Source: Clostridia bacterium (GTDB lineage: Bacteria; Bacillota; Clostridia; Christensenellales; CAG-314). Taken from it: DNA of 64,000 bases. The stretch's first letter is position 1. Every line of letters begins with the position of its first letter. Made by a program: the position numbers and the translations under genes. The notes below the pieces were generated by a model. It was given only the letters and a program-made list of their open reading frames with translations. It had not been told where the DNA came from and searched no databases. The stretch is from contig JAQVMT010000006.1 in NCBI GenBank assembly GCA_028703495.1, forward strand, positions 1-64,000. Direction: 5' to 3'. This document shows, piece by piece, positions 26,572-37,271 of the stretch.

Positions 26572-27804
26572 GTATTTGAAGTTTACCAGCCGTCCGCAAT
26601 CGGTTCTGCCGCAATACACGTCGCCCGCATACTTGGGATTTGTATCCTCAACCAAAATTTCCATTACCTTGCCCGTGTAGGTGTCGGAGATTTCCTTTGT
26701 TATCTTGTTTTGACAGGCAATAAGTCTTGTTATCCTGTCGCGCTTTGTTGCCCTGTCGATCTGATTTTCCATTGAATAACCGACCGTACCCTTTCTGCGC
26801 GAATATACGAAGCTGAACAAACTCGAAAAACGCGCCTTTTCAACCAAATCCAAGGTTTGCAGGAAGTCCTCCTCGGTTTCGCCCGCAAAGCCTACCATGA
26901 TGTCCGAGGTGATTCCGACATCGGGAATCTTGGCACGTATTCTGTCAACCAAATCTAAATACTGCTCTCTCGTGTACTTCCTGTTCATTCGCGCAAGAAC
27001 GCTGTTGCTTCCCGCCTGAACGGGCAGATGTATGTTGTTGCATATCTTGGGCGAGGCTGCGATAGCAGCAATACACTCATCACTCATGTCCTTTGGGTGA
27101 GAGGACACGAAGCGAAGACGGAATTTGCCGTCGATTTCGGCAATTGCATAAAGCAGCTCTGCAAAGGTGCAGGGCTTATCCAAATCCTTGCCATAGGAAT
27201 CCACGTTCTGTCCTAGTAAGGTTATCTCCTTGTATCCCTCGGCTACAAGCTGTTTGACCTCGCTTAATATTACATCCTTTGAACGGCTCCTCTCTCGTCC
27301 CCTCACATAGGGAACGATGCAGTAGGTGCAAAAGTTGTTGCAACCATATATTATGTTAACCCAAGCGTTAGTGCCGCTCGTCCTAAATACAGGAACGTTT
27401 TCGTCCACGCAAAAACGATCGCCAATCTCATAACAGTGCTTGCCGACATTCGCTCGGTCAATCATTTCGCCAAGCTCGCTCAAATTGCTTGTGCCGATGA
27501 TAACGTCCAAAAACGGATATCGTTTCTTGAGCTTTTCGGCGACTTCCTTTTGCTGCGACATACAGCCGCAAACGCCCACAATCAAGGAGGGCTTTCGCGC
27601 CTTCAAACGCTTTGTTTCGCCTATGTGTCCCATAATCTTGGACTCGGCGGTTTCTCGAATACAACAAGTATTGAACATAATAACGTCCGCTTCCTTCTCG
27701 TCCGAAGTTTCCGTATAACCCTTGCTTTCTAGAATTCCTGCTATTTTTTCCGATTCGTGGACGTTCATCTGACATCCGTATGTGTGAATTAAGTACTTTT
27801 TCAT
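26482..27804 (-). CDS. miaB: tRNA-2-methylthio-N6-dimethylallyladenosine synthase
   Basis: This 440-residue radical SAM enzyme adds a methylthio group to the MiaA product at A37 of tRNA. The N-terminal domain carries three cluster cysteines in HTYGCQMN (Cys11), NTCCIRE and VCGCMSQQ. The radical SAM motif is GCNNFCTYC (Cys155, Cys159, Cys162). A TRAM domain ends the protein. It has its own promoter upstream and leads the miaB-mutS-mutL-miaA run. The terminal segment VVGSFADVKIKEHRSATLW is repeated in frame after the stop codon, so a readthrough product would carry duplicated tails. The ATG has GAGGA six bases upstream. Confidence 0.96.
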   Translation of the reverse strand: MKKYLIHTYGCQMNVHESEKIAGILESKGYTETSDEKEADVIMFNTCCIRETAESKIMGHIGETKRLKARKPSLIVGVCGCMSQQKEVAEKLKKRYPFLDVIIGTSNLSELGEMIDRANVGKHCYEIGDRFCVDENVPVFRTSGTNAWVNIIYGCNNFCTYCIVPYVRGRERSRSKDVILSEVKQLVAEGYKEITLLGQNVDSYGKDLDKPCTFAELLYAIAEIDGKFRLRFVSSHPKDMSDECIAAIAASPKICNNIHLPVQAGSNSVLARMNRKYTREQYLDLVDRIRAKIPDVGITSDIMVGFAGETEEDFLQTLDLVEKARFSSLFSFVYSRRKGTVGYSMENQIDRATKRDRITRLIACQNKITKEISDTYTGKVMEILVEDTNPKYAGDVYCGRTDCGRLVNFKYTENVVGSFADVKIKEHRSATLWGDVVKLK

Positions 27805-27832
27805 ATAATCCTCGTTTATTGTCGTACGGAAT

Positions 27833-27861
27833 ATTATAAACCATAATGAGAATTATCTCAA
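27833..27861 (-). promoter_or_regulatory. miaB operon promoter
   Basis: On the minus strand TTGAGA (27856-27861) and TATAAT (27833-27838) are separated by 17 bases. The start would be about 20 bases before the miaB ATG. Confidence 0.7.
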
Positions 27862-28015
27862 GTTTTTTCCCAAGACTATTTATAAAAACTTGTGTTGCGC
27901 TCAAACTAAAATAGAAGAATATAACAAACAGGCAAAAAACCTCTCTTTTACACAACAAAGACATACCGAAAACGACTAAGTCGCAAACAGACATCTAGGT
28001 AACAGTAATTAAAAA

Positions 28016-30127
28016 ATGATGACCAATAAAACCAAGCAAAAAAGAATACGCATAATTTGGCTCTGTGTTACGGTAATAGTTCTATTGCCGTTGCTTTTTG
28101 TCATAAGCTTTTTTGCATATTCTCGTTCGGATGCATTGACCAAGCAAATCGACTATTCCAAGCTTTCGGACGAGGGTGCTTTATATGAATTTTACGATCT
28201 CGCCGACAACGCATTGCCGCTTACAAATGCCGCTTACACCGAGTTTGACAAACTTCCGCACTCTCTTATCGATGCATTCATCTCCATCGAGGACAAAAGG
28301 TATTTTACGCACAACGGCTTCAGTTTGACCGCAATCGCAAGAGCAACGCTTAATAACCTCAAACGAGGAGGGCTTTACGAGGGCGGCTCGACCATAACTC
28401 AACAGCTTGTCAAAAACGTCTATCTGTCCTCGGAAAAGACCTTTAAGCGTAAGCTCAAGGAACTTGCCTACGCGGTCAATCTTGAAAAAAATCTATCCAA
28501 ACCGCAAATAATGGAGTACTATCTCAACTGCATCTACTTCGGAGGCGGAGCGTACGGCGTAGGAAATGCCGCCTCCCGTTACTTCGATAAAAGCGTGGCT
28601 AAGCTTACCTTGGACGAGTGCGCATTGCTGGCGGGACTTGTCAAGGCGCCTTCTTCATACGCGCCAACTACCGATATCGAAAGGTGTATCGGACGTCGCA
28701 ATACGGTCTTGAGGGAAATGCTATCAGAAAGCTACATTACCCAAGAACAATTCCAAACGGCTGTTGAGGTTGAATACGACTTCGACTTTGCACAAAAAAC
28801 TCCCAACCGCATCTATACCGACACTGCCGCGGAAGCCGCATATAGTATCCTTTCCGAAAAACGCTCGACACTCGGGGAGTATAAGGTCTTTACCTATTTC
28901 GACTCCGAGGCGCAACGCGCGTTATGTGAGGCGGTAAGCAGCATTATGACCGACGAGTACTCAACTATTGCGCTGTCGGTGGCAAACTCCGACGGCGGTA
29001 TACGCGGAATGTACGCAAGGTGCCGTGCCAACCCTTTGACGGTGCGAAGAATGATCGGCTCGACGGCAAAACCGATCGCCGTCTATGCGCCGCTTATCGA
29101 GGAAAACCATATAACACAGCTTACTCCCTTCGAGGACGAACCCGTTACCATCGGCGGCTATTCACCCAAAAATTACAACGATGCTTATTACGGAACGGTT
29201 ACCGCCAAAAAAGCGTTATCACTAAGCCTTAACAGCGTTGCGGTGCGCGCTCTGAATCAGCTTACGCCGCAAATAGCAGGAGAATACCTCACTAGAAACG
29301 GCATTCCTCTTACAAAAAGCGACAACTCCCTTGCCCTTGCTCTCGGAGGGCTGACAGAAGGCGTTACGCCTGTCGAGCTTACGCAGGCTTACTCCACTTT
29401 TGCAAGAGGCGGTACCTTCCTGCCGTCAAGCTTTATTCGAAGCATCTATACAAAAAGCGGCATTTGCGTTTACAAAAATAACGCGGCTGCAAAAAGGGTG
29501 TTTTCCGAGGACACCTCTTATATCCTCACGGATATGCTCGCAGATGCAGTTAGGAACGGCACCGCAAAGCAACTAAAAGCCAATTTCGACGTCGCAGGCA
29601 AAACGGGTACGGTCGGCGCCGCTTCCGATGGCAACACAGATGCCATTTTTGTTTCTTATACCTCCGAAAGCACCTCCTGTTTTTGGTGCTTTGCCGAGGA
29701 CCGAATCATGTCGAATAGCATAACCGGCGGCACTCTGCCCGTGCGTATGGCAAGCGTTTTTTATAACACGCTTTACGAAAAACACACCCCTTCGAATTTT
29801 ATAAAGCCCGATTCAGTGCTTTCCGTTTGCGTAGACAAAGTGGAATTGATGGAGAATTTACGCCTTTTTGAAGTCGATCCGTTGGATTCAAACGCAATTC
29901 TCGGACTTTTCCGAGCCGCAAACCGTCCCAAAAAGCAAAAAACCCTGCCTTCGACGAATGATACTAAAACCGACCCAAGCAACGATATTCGGCAAACTCC
30001 ACCGCATGAAAAGAATAAGGACGAGGAAAACGGCGAGGACAATAACGATAATGAGAACGACAAGAAAGAGGAAGCACAACCCAAAAAGCCATTCCGCGAA
30101 CGCCTCAAGGACTTTTTCGGGTATTAA
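28016..30127 (+). CDS. Class A penicillin-binding protein (bifunctional glycosyltransferase/transpeptidase)
   Basis: This 703-residue protein has one membrane anchor (about residues 12-34), a family 51 glycosyltransferase domain with its catalytic glutamate in SIEDKRYF (Glu92), and STITQQLVKN and YYLNCIYFGGGAYGV. The transpeptidase domain follows, with active site STAK (Ser349, Lys352), SLN at 404-406 and KTG at 529-531. It polymerises and crosslinks peptidoglycan outside the cytoplasmic membrane. The C-terminus is a long acidic and lysine-rich tail, probably disordered. It is divergent from miaB. No good ribosome binding site precedes the ATG pair at 28016. Confidence 0.93.
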   Translation: MMTNKTKQKRIRIIWLCVTVIVLLPLLFVISFFAYSRSDALTKQIDYSKLSDEGALYEFYDLADNALPLTNAAYTEFDKLPHSLIDAFISIEDKRYFTHNGFSLTAIARATLNNLKRGGLYEGGSTITQQLVKNVYLSSEKTFKRKLKELAYAVNLEKNLSKPQIMEYYLNCIYFGGGAYGVGNAASRYFDKSVAKLTLDECALLAGLVKAPSSYAPTTDIERCIGRRNTVLREMLSESYITQEQFQTAVEVEYDFDFAQKTPNRIYTDTAAEAAYSILSEKRSTLGEYKVFTYFDSEAQRALCEAVSSIMTDEYSTIALSVANSDGGIRGMYARCRANPLTVRRMIGSTAKPIAVYAPLIEENHITQLTPFEDEPVTIGGYSPKNYNDAYYGTVTAKKALSLSLNSVAVRALNQLTPQIAGEYLTRNGIPLTKSDNSLALALGGLTEGVTPVELTQAYSTFARGGTFLPSSFIRSIYTKSGICVYKNNAAAKRVFSEDTSYILTDMLADAVRNGTAKQLKANFDVAGKTGTVGAASDGNTDAIFVSYTSESTSCFWCFAEDRIMSNSITGGTLPVRMASVFYNTLYEKHTPSNFIKPDSVLSVCVDKVELMENLRLFEVDPLDSNAILGLFRAANRPKKQKTLPSTNDTKTDPSNDIRQTPPHEKNKDEENGEDNNDNENDKKEEAQPKKPFRERLKDFFGY

Positions 30128-30596
30128 AACGTTTTGAAGGTACTAATTCGACATATTCAATTTCTTAATCGGTAAAGGTGAATATCTCGATATCGATGAA
30201 AAGAGGCACCGAATAATGTTAATACAAAAGAGATCTTATATCGATAACGATATTGCGTTAAATGCGCAACAAGCAAGGGCTATGCACCCAAACGAAAAGC
30301 TATAAAACCCGAGCCGATACCTTGTTAACTGTGCAAGAAGCAAGAGTTCACCCCCTAACCGAATAAACAACAAAAAACCGAGCCGATAACGCCCAAAAGA
30401 ACGATAACGACTCGGTTATTTTTGCGCAAAGCGCATATAAACAAAGCGTAAGCATCGAAGCGAGCGAACTTTCATATACGAAAGCCTCTCAACGCACTCG
30501 ACAATCCACCCGAAAAGGACAATTAAGCGAGGTCTTGCAACGTCGCAAAGCTGCCAAAACGGGCTAACGCTCTAAATTCAAAAGTCAGCCGAACGA
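30128..30596. other. 468-bp convergent intergenic region
   Basis: It holds a bidirectional terminator at 30371-30424. A partial copy of the terminator's left arm lies about 70 bp earlier: GAGCCGATA at 30311 and 30380, with AAGCAAG before each. No gene is supported. Confidence 0.55.
30371..30424. terminator. Bidirectional terminator between the PBP gene and tuf
   Basis: AACCGAG (30377-30383) pairs with CTCGGTT (30411-30417), with further imperfect pairing inside. T-runs follow on both strands (ATTATTTTTG on plus, TTTTTTG on minus). Confidence 0.75.
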
Positions 30597-31808
30597 TTAG
30601 TCAGCCAAAATCTTGGATACAACGCCTGAACCTACTGTTCTGCCGCCCTCACGGATAGCGAAACGAAGTCCTTCCTCGATAGCAATGGGGGTGATAAGTC
30701 TTACGGTGATTCTTGTGTTATCGCCGGGCATTATCATTTCCGTGCCTTTCTCGAGTTCGATCGAACCGGTAACGTCGGTAGTTCTGAAATAGAATTGAGG
30801 ACGATATCCGTTGAAGAAGGGGCTGTGACGTCCGCCTTCGTCCTTGGTCAATACATAAACCTGAGATTCGAAGTTCTTGTGAGGCTTAATCGAACCAGGC
30901 TTAGCCAAAACCTGTCCACGCTCGATTTCCGTTCTTTGAATACCACGAAGAAGTGCGCCGATATTGTCGCCTGCCTGTGCATAATCCAAAATCTTTCTGA
31001 ACATCTCAACACCGGTTACAACACTCTTTTTGATTTCTTCTTCAAGTCCAACAATTTCAACGGGGTCAAGGTTCTTTACTTCGCCACGCTCTACTCTGCC
31101 GGTTGCAACCGTTCCACGACCTGTGATCGTGAATACGTCTTCTACGGGCATCAAGAAGGGCTTATCGGTAGCTCTTTGAGGTGTGGGTATATATTCGTCG
31201 ACAACAGTCATCAATTCCTTAATGCAATCGAATCTGGGATCGTCGATTCCCGCGCCCGCAATAGCAGCGTCCATAGCAACCTTTGCCGAACCCTTAACAA
31301 TGGGGATCGTGTCGCCGGGGAACTCATACTTGCTCAACAAATCTCTAACTTCCATTTCGACAAGCTCGAGCAACTCGGGATCGTCAACAAGGTCTGTCTT
31401 ATTCATAAATACAACGATATAGGGAACACCAACCTGACGCGCAAGCAGAATGTGCTCACGAGTTTGAGGCATGGGACCGTCGGCAGCCGATACAACCAAG
31501 ATCGCTCCGTCCATTTGAGCGGCACCCGTGATCATGTTCTTTACATAGTCGGCGTGTCCGGGGCAGTCAACGTGCGCATAGTGACGTGTATCTGTCTGAT
31601 ACTCAACGTGTGCGGTGTTGATCGTTATTCCTCTGGCCTTTTCTTCGGGAGCTTTATCTATTTCATCATATCTCATAACATAAGCTTTGCCCTGCATAGC
31701 CATTACCATCGTGATTGCGGCGGTCAATGTGGTCTTACCGTGGTCAACGTGTCCGATAGTACCGATATTTACGTGCGGTTTACTTCTGTCAAATTTAGCT
31801 TTTGCCAT
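30597..31808 (-). CDS. tuf: Translation elongation factor Tu
   Basis: This 403-residue GTPase has GHVDHGKT, the DCPGH motif in [15 protein letters not shown], and NKTD, followed by domains 2 and 3 with [21 protein letters not shown]. It delivers aminoacyl-tRNA to the ribosome. It ends the rpsL-rpsG-fusA-tuf operon, 200 bases after fusA. An AGGAGG site precedes the ATG. The last codons and the stop (GGCTGACTAATC) are followed within 15 bases by a near copy (GGCTGACTTTTG). Confidence 0.98.
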   Translation of the reverse strand: MAKAKFDRSKPHVNIGTIGHVDHGKTTLTAAITMVMAMQGKAYVMRYDEIDKAPEEKARGITINTAHVEYQTDTRHYAHVDCPGHADYVKNMITGAAQMDGAILVVSAADGPMPQTREHILLARQVGVPYIVVFMNKTDLVDDPELLELVEMEVRDLLSKYEFPGDTIPIVKGSAKVAMDAAIAGAGIDDPRFDCIKELMTVVDEYIPTPQRATDKPFLMPVEDVFTITGRGTVATGRVERGEVKNLDPVEIVGLEEEIKKSVVTGVEMFRKILDYAQAGDNIGALLRGIQRTEIERGQVLAKPGSIKPHKNFESQVYVLTKDEGGRHSPFFNGYRPQFYFRTTDVTGSIELEKGTEMIMPGDNTRITVRLITPIAIEEGLRFAIREGGRTVGSGVVSKILAD

Positions 31809-32010
31809 TATTAGTTTTCCTCCTAATTTAAATTAATTATTTTTTAGTTTGCCTGTCCCGTTACTGATTATATATCATTTTGCGTTTTTTGCCTACTGAT
31901 TAATAGTAAACTCTTAATATATTTTTATTCTTTTGACGGACGGGCGATTATATTAAAACCGCAAAATGCAGTTTTACACATTTGATTGTCGGGTGTTTTC
32001 CCGATTCTGC

Positions 32011-34095
32011 TTAGCCGAACGAAAGCCCCGTAAGCCTGTCATGGACAGCTTTGGGTACCTCGGTATAGCTTTGGAATTCCATAGAGAACGTGCCCCTGCC
32101 TTGGGTAAGGCTTCTTAGAGCGGTCGCATAGCCGAACATCTCCACAAGCGGAACCGAGGTTGAAATAACCTGAACTCCGTTGATTATCTCGCTTCCCAAA
32201 ATATTGCCACGCTTGCTCACGATGCTTCCCATAATCTCGCCCGTATACTCCTCGGGCGCAGTGATTTCCACCTTCATAAGCGGTTCCAATATTATGGGAT
32301 TTGCGTTGTTTAACGCCTTTCGAAGAGCCATACTCGCGGCAATCTTGTACGCCGTTTCGTTTGAGTCGGTTTCGTGCAGAGCCACTTCCTTCAAAGTAAC
32401 CTTTACGTCCATAACCTCAAAACCGGCGACAATTCCGCTTCGTAGGCATTCCATAACACCGCTTCTTATCGCATCAACGAATAGCGTCGGAACGCTTGCA
32501 TCCGCCAAGCTTTCAAAAGCACAGCCCTTGCCCACGTTCGGCTCCACAGAAAGCGTACAACCTCCGAAAATGTTCTTGTTTCCCATTTGCCTTTCGTATA
32601 CGTAAGCTTCGGTCGCACAATCGGTAACGGATTCCCTGTAACTGACCTGCGGCTTGCCTACGTTGGCTTCTACCCTAAACTCTCTTAGTAGTCTATCCAC
32701 GATGATATCGAGGTGCAACTCGCCCATTCCGGCGATAATAGTTTGCCCCGTCTCGGCGTCGATATAGCTTTTGAAGGTCGGGTCTTCATCCGAAAGCTTT
32801 TCCAAAGCCAATGCCATCTTCTCCTGTCCCTGTTTGGTTTTGGGTTCAATGGCAACCTTAATAACCGGCTCGGGAAAGTCGATGCTTTCCAATAAAACGG
32901 GCGTTTTGTCCGCACAAAGAGTATCCCCTGTTTGAGTAAATCTTAAACCGACGATGCCGACAATCTCACCGGCATATACGGTGTTGATTTCCTCTCGTTG
33001 AGCCGAATGGAGCTGCAATATCTTGCTTATCCTTTCGCGCTTGTCCTTGTTGGCGTTAAGAACGCTCTTTCCTACGTCTAAGGTCCCGCTGTATACCCTG
33101 ACATAAGCCAATTTACCCACATATGCATCGGAAAGTATCTTAAAGCACAATGCGCAAAACGGCTTGTCGTCGTCGGATTCGATGGGAACGGTTTTGGTTT
33201 TATCTTTTACATTGTAACCGATAGCAGGCGGAATGTCCAAAGGAGAAGGCAAATAGTCGGTTATTGCATCCAACAGCTTTTGTATTCCCTTATTCCTATA
33301 CGCCGTTCCACAAAGAACGGGCGTGACCTTAAGAGAAATAACCGCCGTGCGTAATACGCGCCTTATCTCCTCTTCACTTATTTCCTCACCTGCGAAGAGT
33401 TTTTCCATAAGCCCGTCGTCAAGTCCGGCTACAAACTCGACAAGCTCGGCTCTGTATTTATCCGCAAGCTCTTTCATATCCTGCGGAATTTCGCGCTCCT
33501 CCACCACGTGGATGTCGGAGTCGTTGTAATAATATGCCTTTTGTGTTATTAAATCGATTATCCCGCAAAACGTATCCGCTGCACCTATCGGCAACTGTAT
33601 GGGCATAGCGTTAGTCTTCAAACGCGATTTCATCTTCTCCACCACGTTAAAGAAATTAGCGCCGTTAATGTCCATTTTGTTGACAAAAGCAATCCTCGGA
33701 ACGCTGTACTTGCTCGACTGATGCCACACGGTTTCGCTTTGCGGCTCTACTCCGCCTTTGGCGCAGAAAACCGCAACGGCACCGTCCAATACCCTCAAGC
33801 TCCTCTCAACCTCGACCATAAAATCCACATGGCCGGGAGTGTCAATAATATTGATTCGGAAGTGTTTGGGGGCGTTATACCAGTATACCGTCGTAGCGGC
33901 AGACATAATCGTGATCCCGCGCTCTTGTTCCTGCTTCATAGAGTCCATAACGGCGTTTCCGTCGTGTACTTCCCCCATTTTGCGAGTCTTTCCCGTGTAG
34001 AACAGAATTCTCTCGGTGGTCGTCGTTTTGCCCGCATCTATGTGCGCCATTATTCCGATGTTGCGCACGCTGTCAAGCGGATAATCTCTCGGCAT
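32011..34095 (-). CDS. fusA: Translation elongation factor G
   Basis: This 694-residue GTPase shows [45 protein letters not shown] and FVNKMD, then domains II to V. It moves tRNAs and mRNA through the ribosome after peptide bond formation. The gene starts 11 bases after rpsG, with AAGGAAAG before the ATG. Position in the str operon supports the housekeeping EF-G rather than a tetracycline-protection paralogue. Confidence 0.97.
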   Translation of the reverse strand: MPRDYPLDSVRNIGIMAHIDAGKTTTTERILFYTGKTRKMGEVHDGNAVMDSMKQEQERGITIMSAATTVYWYNAPKHFRINIIDTPGHVDFMVEVERSLRVLDGAVAVFCAKGGVEPQSETVWHQSSKYSVPRIAFVNKMDINGANFFNVVEKMKSRLKTNAMPIQLPIGAADTFCGIIDLITQKAYYYNDSDIHVVEEREIPQDMKELADKYRAELVEFVAGLDDGLMEKLFAGEEISEEEIRRVLRTAVISLKVTPVLCGTAYRNKGIQKLLDAITDYLPSPLDIPPAIGYNVKDKTKTVPIESDDDKPFCALCFKILSDAYVGKLAYVRVYSGTLDVGKSVLNANKDKRERISKILQLHSAQREEINTVYAGEIVGIVGLRFTQTGDTLCADKTPVLLESIDFPEPVIKVAIEPKTKQGQEKMALALEKLSDEDPTFKSYIDAETGQTIIAGMGELHLDIIVDRLLREFRVEANVGKPQVSYRESVTDCATEAYVYERQMGNKNIFGGCTLSVEPNVGKGCAFESLADASVPTLFVDAIRSGVMECLRSGIVAGFEVMDVKVTLKEVALHETDSNETAYKIAASMALRKALNNANPIILEPLMKVEITAPEEYTGEIMGSIVSKRGNILGSEIINGVQVISTSVPLVEMFGYATALRSLTQGRGTFSMEFQSYTEVPKAVHDRLTGLSFG

Positions 34096-34106
34096 AGCTC
34101 TTTCCT

Positions 34107-34577
34107 TTACCAGCGATAGTGAGCAAACGCCTTGTTCGCCTCCGCCATACGGTGTACGTCTTCCTTTTTCTTAAACGCACCGCCTGTGGAGTTGAACGCG
34201 TCCATAAACTCACCGGCAAGCCTTAAATACATATTTCTTTCACTGCGCTTTTGCGCACTTGCAACAATCCAGCGAATTGCCAACGTTTGACGTCTTTCCG
34301 GTCTAACTTCCATAGGAACTTGGTAGTTGGAACCGCCGACGCGCCTTGCTTTTACCTCAAGCATAGGCATTACGTTGTTCAAAGCCTGATTGAAGACATC
34401 GAAGGGCTCTTGCTTTAATTTGTCCGCAGCATACAATAATGCGTCGTACACGATCTTTTGCGCAACACCCTTTTTTCCGTCCTCCATAACCTGGTTGATA
34501 ACCTTTGTCACAACCTTGCTGTTATAAATCGGATCGGGTAACACGTCCCTCTTTGGAACGCCGCTTCTTCTCGGCAT
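34107..34577 (-). CDS. rpsG: 30S ribosomal protein S7
   Basis: This 156-residue protein matches S7 throughout, with [20 protein letters not shown] at the start, [19 protein letters not shown] in the middle and [20 protein letters not shown] at the end. S7 binds the 3' domain of 16S rRNA and starts assembly of the head of the small subunit. In E. coli it also represses its own operon. An AAGGAGG site lies before the ATG. It is 170 bases after rpsL. Confidence 0.98.
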   Translation of the reverse strand: MPRRSGVPKRDVLPDPIYNSKVVTKVINQVMEDGKKGVAQKIVYDALLYAADKLKQEPFDVFNQALNNVMPMLEVKARRVGGSNYQVPMEVRPERRQTLAIRWIVASAQKRSERNMYLRLAGEFMDAFNSTGGAFKKKEDVHRMAEANKAFAHYRW

Positions 34578-34747
34578 AATTTACCTCCTTGTAAAATTTG
34601 AATTTTTTGTCCTTTTGTAATCGGATTTGCTAACTACGACGGCGTAAGCCGGAGAAACTTCTCTTTGCCTAAGCAAAAATACTGCCCATCATTGAAACGG
34701 AAAACAAACTCAAATTCCGCACCAATCACTGTTAGCCTGATTACACA

Positions 34748-35122
34748 TTATTTCTTCGGACGCTTTGTACCGTACTTACTACGAGCCTGACGACGTTTTG
34801 CAACGCCAATTGCGTCCAAATGTCCGCGGATAACGTGATAACGGACACCGGGAAGATCTCTTACCCTTCCGCCACGAATCAAAACTACGCTATGCTCTTG
34901 CAGATTGTGGCTCTCACCCGGAATGTAAACAGTTCCTTCCATACCATTGGTACGACGAATTCTCGCAATCTTTCTAAGCGCAGAGTTGGGCTTTTTGGGT
35001 GACGTTGTGGTAACATTCAAGCAAACGCCTCTCCTTTGCGGACAATTTTCAAGCAACGGAGATTTACTTTTAACAATCTCGCGTTCTCGACCTTGTCTAA
35101 TCAACTGATTGATAGTCGGCAT
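34748..35122 (-). CDS. rpsL: 30S ribosomal protein S12
   Basis: This 124-residue protein is S12, part of the decoding centre of the small subunit. It keeps Lys43 in [13 protein letters not shown] and Pro91 in RDLPGVRYH. Position 88, lysine in most bacteria, is arginine here (GGRVRDLPG). Arginine at this site is a known streptomycin-resistance allele in other species. Further unusual residues include [19 protein letters not shown], where most bacteria have GEGHN. It is the first gene of the str operon and has its own promoter and an AAAGGAGG site. Confidence 0.98.
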   Translation of the reverse strand: MPTINQLIRQGREREIVKSKSPLLENCPQRRGVCLNVTTTSPKKPNSALRKIARIRRTNGMEGTVYIPGESHNLQEHSVVLIRGGRVRDLPGVRYHVIRGHLDAIGVAKRRQARSKYGTKRPKK

Positions 35123-35235
35123 ATTATTCCTCCTTTATTTATTTATATAAACCCGAAGCATAATTGCCCCGAGGCTTGTATACAACCGCCTTGAAAAAGG
35201 CAACAAAAAAGTACGCAGAATACCACGCAAGGAGT

Positions 35236-35264
35236 ATTTTACCACACAAGACAACAACCGTCAA
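35236..35264 (-). promoter_or_regulatory. str operon (rpsL) promoter
   Basis: On the minus strand TTGACG (35259-35264) and TAAAAT (35236-35241) are spaced by 17 bases. The leader is about 107 bases and includes a small hairpin, GCCTT/AAGGC. Confidence 0.75.
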
Positions 35265-35351
35265 TCGTTTTGCCGCTGTTTTTTTCGGAAAATACCCTAT
35301 ATTAACGGAATTCCTGATAAAATCATATCTATGCAATTATCAAGCGCGCAA

Positions 35352-36332
35352 TTAGCGAGGCTTCCTTCGCTTCTGCGCTTCCGCACACAGCTTGATGTAG
35401 CTCCTGTAGCGTTCTTTGGATAGCTCACCTCTTTCCACCGCTTCCTTAACAGCGCAAAACGGCTCGTTCTCGTGGCGGCAGTCGGCATATTTGCATCGCT
35501 TGGCAAGCTCCTCTATATCCGAAAAGGCATTTTCAGTATCGATGTCAATCAAACCGAATTCTCGCATTCCGGCTGTGTCTATTACAACTCCGCCCGAAGG
35601 CACGCAGAAAAGCTCGGATCTCGTACTGACGTGTCTACCCTTTCCGTCCGACCGAGTTTGCCCCGTTTTAAGTGCGTTCGCTCCCGTTACCGCGTTCACC
35701 AAAGAGGACTTCCCCACACCTGACGCGCCGACAAAAGCCGCCGTTACGCCTCTTCCGATGAGCTCGGTCACTGCTGCAATATCTCCGTCCTTTACGGACA
35801 CCGCAACAGCGTCTGTTTGAACTCTGCCACCGAGCTGCACCGCCTTATCCTTGGCGTTCGCCATTAAATCGCCCTTAGTAAATACCACTACGGGCTTTGC
35901 TCCGCTTTCGTAAGCAGCAGCCAAATACCTCTCTATCGCGGCTTGACTGCTTTCTCTTTCGAGCGACACACAGATAAAAATAACATCTATATTTGCGGCA
36001 ATGAGCTGCGCATCCCGACGCGTTCCCGCGACTTTTCGCATAAAGACGCTATGCCTTGCAATAATTTTTTGGATAACTCCGTTCTCGTAAATAACGTAAT
36101 CGCCGACGGTCGGGTATTCCTCCGCACTCTCGATGCCGTAAAGCATTTTACCCGACAGCCTGCCCGAAAACTCCCTTTGTCCGTCGGTTAGGTCGTACGC
36201 TCCCTTGTTGCGCGCAATCACTCGGCACAACCTTCCGCTCTCGCCCTTTGCGGCTTCCGCCGTCAACAGGTCCAATCCCCAAGTAAATAATTCTATTTCT
36301 ATTGTAGTTTTCTCCCGATAATTATTCCGCAT
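35352..36332 (-). CDS. rsgA: Ribosome small subunit-dependent GTPase A
   Basis: This protein of about 326 residues is a circularly permuted GTPase. An OB-fold comes first (GRLCRVIARNKGAY), then the G4 motif VVFTKGD, which precedes the P-loop GASGVGKSSLVNAV, and the G3 region VIDTAGMREFGL. A zinc-binding end follows with CKYADCRHENEPFC. It checks maturation of the small ribosomal subunit. The start is not certain: I use the ATG at 36332, which has only a weak GAG upstream; a GTG at 36425 gives 31 more residues that do not resemble the family. Confidence 0.9.
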   Translation of the reverse strand: MRNNYREKTTIEIELFTWGLDLLTAEAAKGESGRLCRVIARNKGAYDLTDGQREFSGRLSGKMLYGIESAEEYPTVGDYVIYENGVIQKIIARHSVFMRKVAGTRRDAQLIAANIDVIFICVSLERESSQAAIERYLAAAYESGAKPVVVFTKGDLMANAKDKAVQLGGRVQTDAVAVSVKDGDIAAVTELIGRGVTAAFVGASGVGKSSLVNAVTGANALKTGQTRSDGKGRHVSTRSELFCVPSGGVVIDTAGMREFGLIDIDTENAFSDIEELAKRCKYADCRHENEPFCAVKEAVERGELSKERYRSYIKLCAEAQKRRKPR

Positions 36333-36564
36333 TTTTATCTCGTCCCAAATATGGACGAGATCGGCTTCTTTTATATATTTTCGATTTGGTTGTTCCGTGT
36401 ACACCTTGTGTTGCTCAAAAAGCACTAGCCTTGCGCTTTAAGACAGGTTTTAATCCAAAAAACACGACTCGTTCGTTTATTCGACTTGGAACGGTTGATT
36501 CGTTGACAACTCTCAACACACAAGACAAAAACGATCGATGGTGAATAAAACACGAAAATGCCAT

Positions 36565-36590
36565 AAAAAAAGCTTCCTTACGGAAGCCGA
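36565..36590 (-). terminator. Intrinsic terminator, minus strand
   Basis: On the minus strand GCTTCC-GTAA-GGAAGC is followed by seven T residues. It is the first terminator downstream of the three tRNA genes. Confidence 0.8.
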
Positions 36591-36992
36591 AAAACCGATT
36601 AATTATCGTTCAACAAAAAAACGCGGTCAAAAATGCTTCCGTAGTGCCATTATGTATCTCACAAATCAATATTTTCCTCATAATCAACCGCATCCCGTCA
36701 TAAATTCACGCAAAATGGCGTGCCCCACATAACATGTGTGCAAATAGAACGTACATCGCATTAAACGTGCCAATATAATATCCGAAACAGTAAAATTTGT
36801 CAAGCGAATCAAACCATAATATTCAAAATTTGCAATATTTATTGCTACATAAAAGCAAATACACACATTAATACATGACGGAAAAGACACTGAACCACCG
36901 CTACGCTCTGCGATTTTGAAAACACTGTCCTCGAAAATCCACTCGCAAGCTAGCAAAACGGAAGCAACTTAATTTAATTCGATAATACAATA

Positions 36993-37045
36993 AATCGACA
37001 CAAGCATACAAGCCCGTATCGGTTGTTTGCCGATGGCCGGACTCG
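36993..37045 (-). repeat. Truncated copy of the tRNA-Leu 3' end and its downstream flank
   Basis: This segment repeats 37237-37292. The 36 bases after the tRNA (from AATCGACACAAGC to GGTTGTTT) match exactly, then three bases (GGT) are missing, and then 17 bases of the T-arm and acceptor end (GCCGATGGCCGGACTCG) match again. The offset is about 244 bp. Confidence 0.92.
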
Positions 37046-37271
37046 TAAGGAGCGTATGCGACGGTTTAACGAGAAACGGTTACTTCTGTTTCCACTCATA
37101 AAAAAACACCCGAATAAGGTTAAACCTTTTTCGAGCGTCACACATTTCGGACTATCCTGCCTACAAAAGTACAAACCGATCGGGCGAAAAGCGACGGGTT
37201 GGTTTTTGTAATCGAAATGAAATTTTGATAACAAAAAATCGACACAAGCATACAAGCCCGTATCGGTTGTT

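Larger units (their letters stand above)
36333..37271. other. 940-bp region downstream of the tRNA cluster
   Basis: No protein gene is supported. On the minus strand it holds a terminator (36565-36590) about 680 bases past the tRNA cluster, and a truncated copy of the tRNA-Leu 3' end (36993-37045). The transcript between could carry a small RNA, but I cannot recognise one. Confidence 0.45.

Noticed and set aside
30585-30614. tuf tail copy (GGCTGACT repeated 15 bp apart)
   Set aside because: The match is about ten bases and could be chance; mentioned with tuf only.
32011-34095. Tetracycline-resistance (TetM-like) reading of the EF-G gene
   Set aside because: Gene order rpsL-rpsG-fusA-tuf and full EF-G motifs identify the housekeeping factor.
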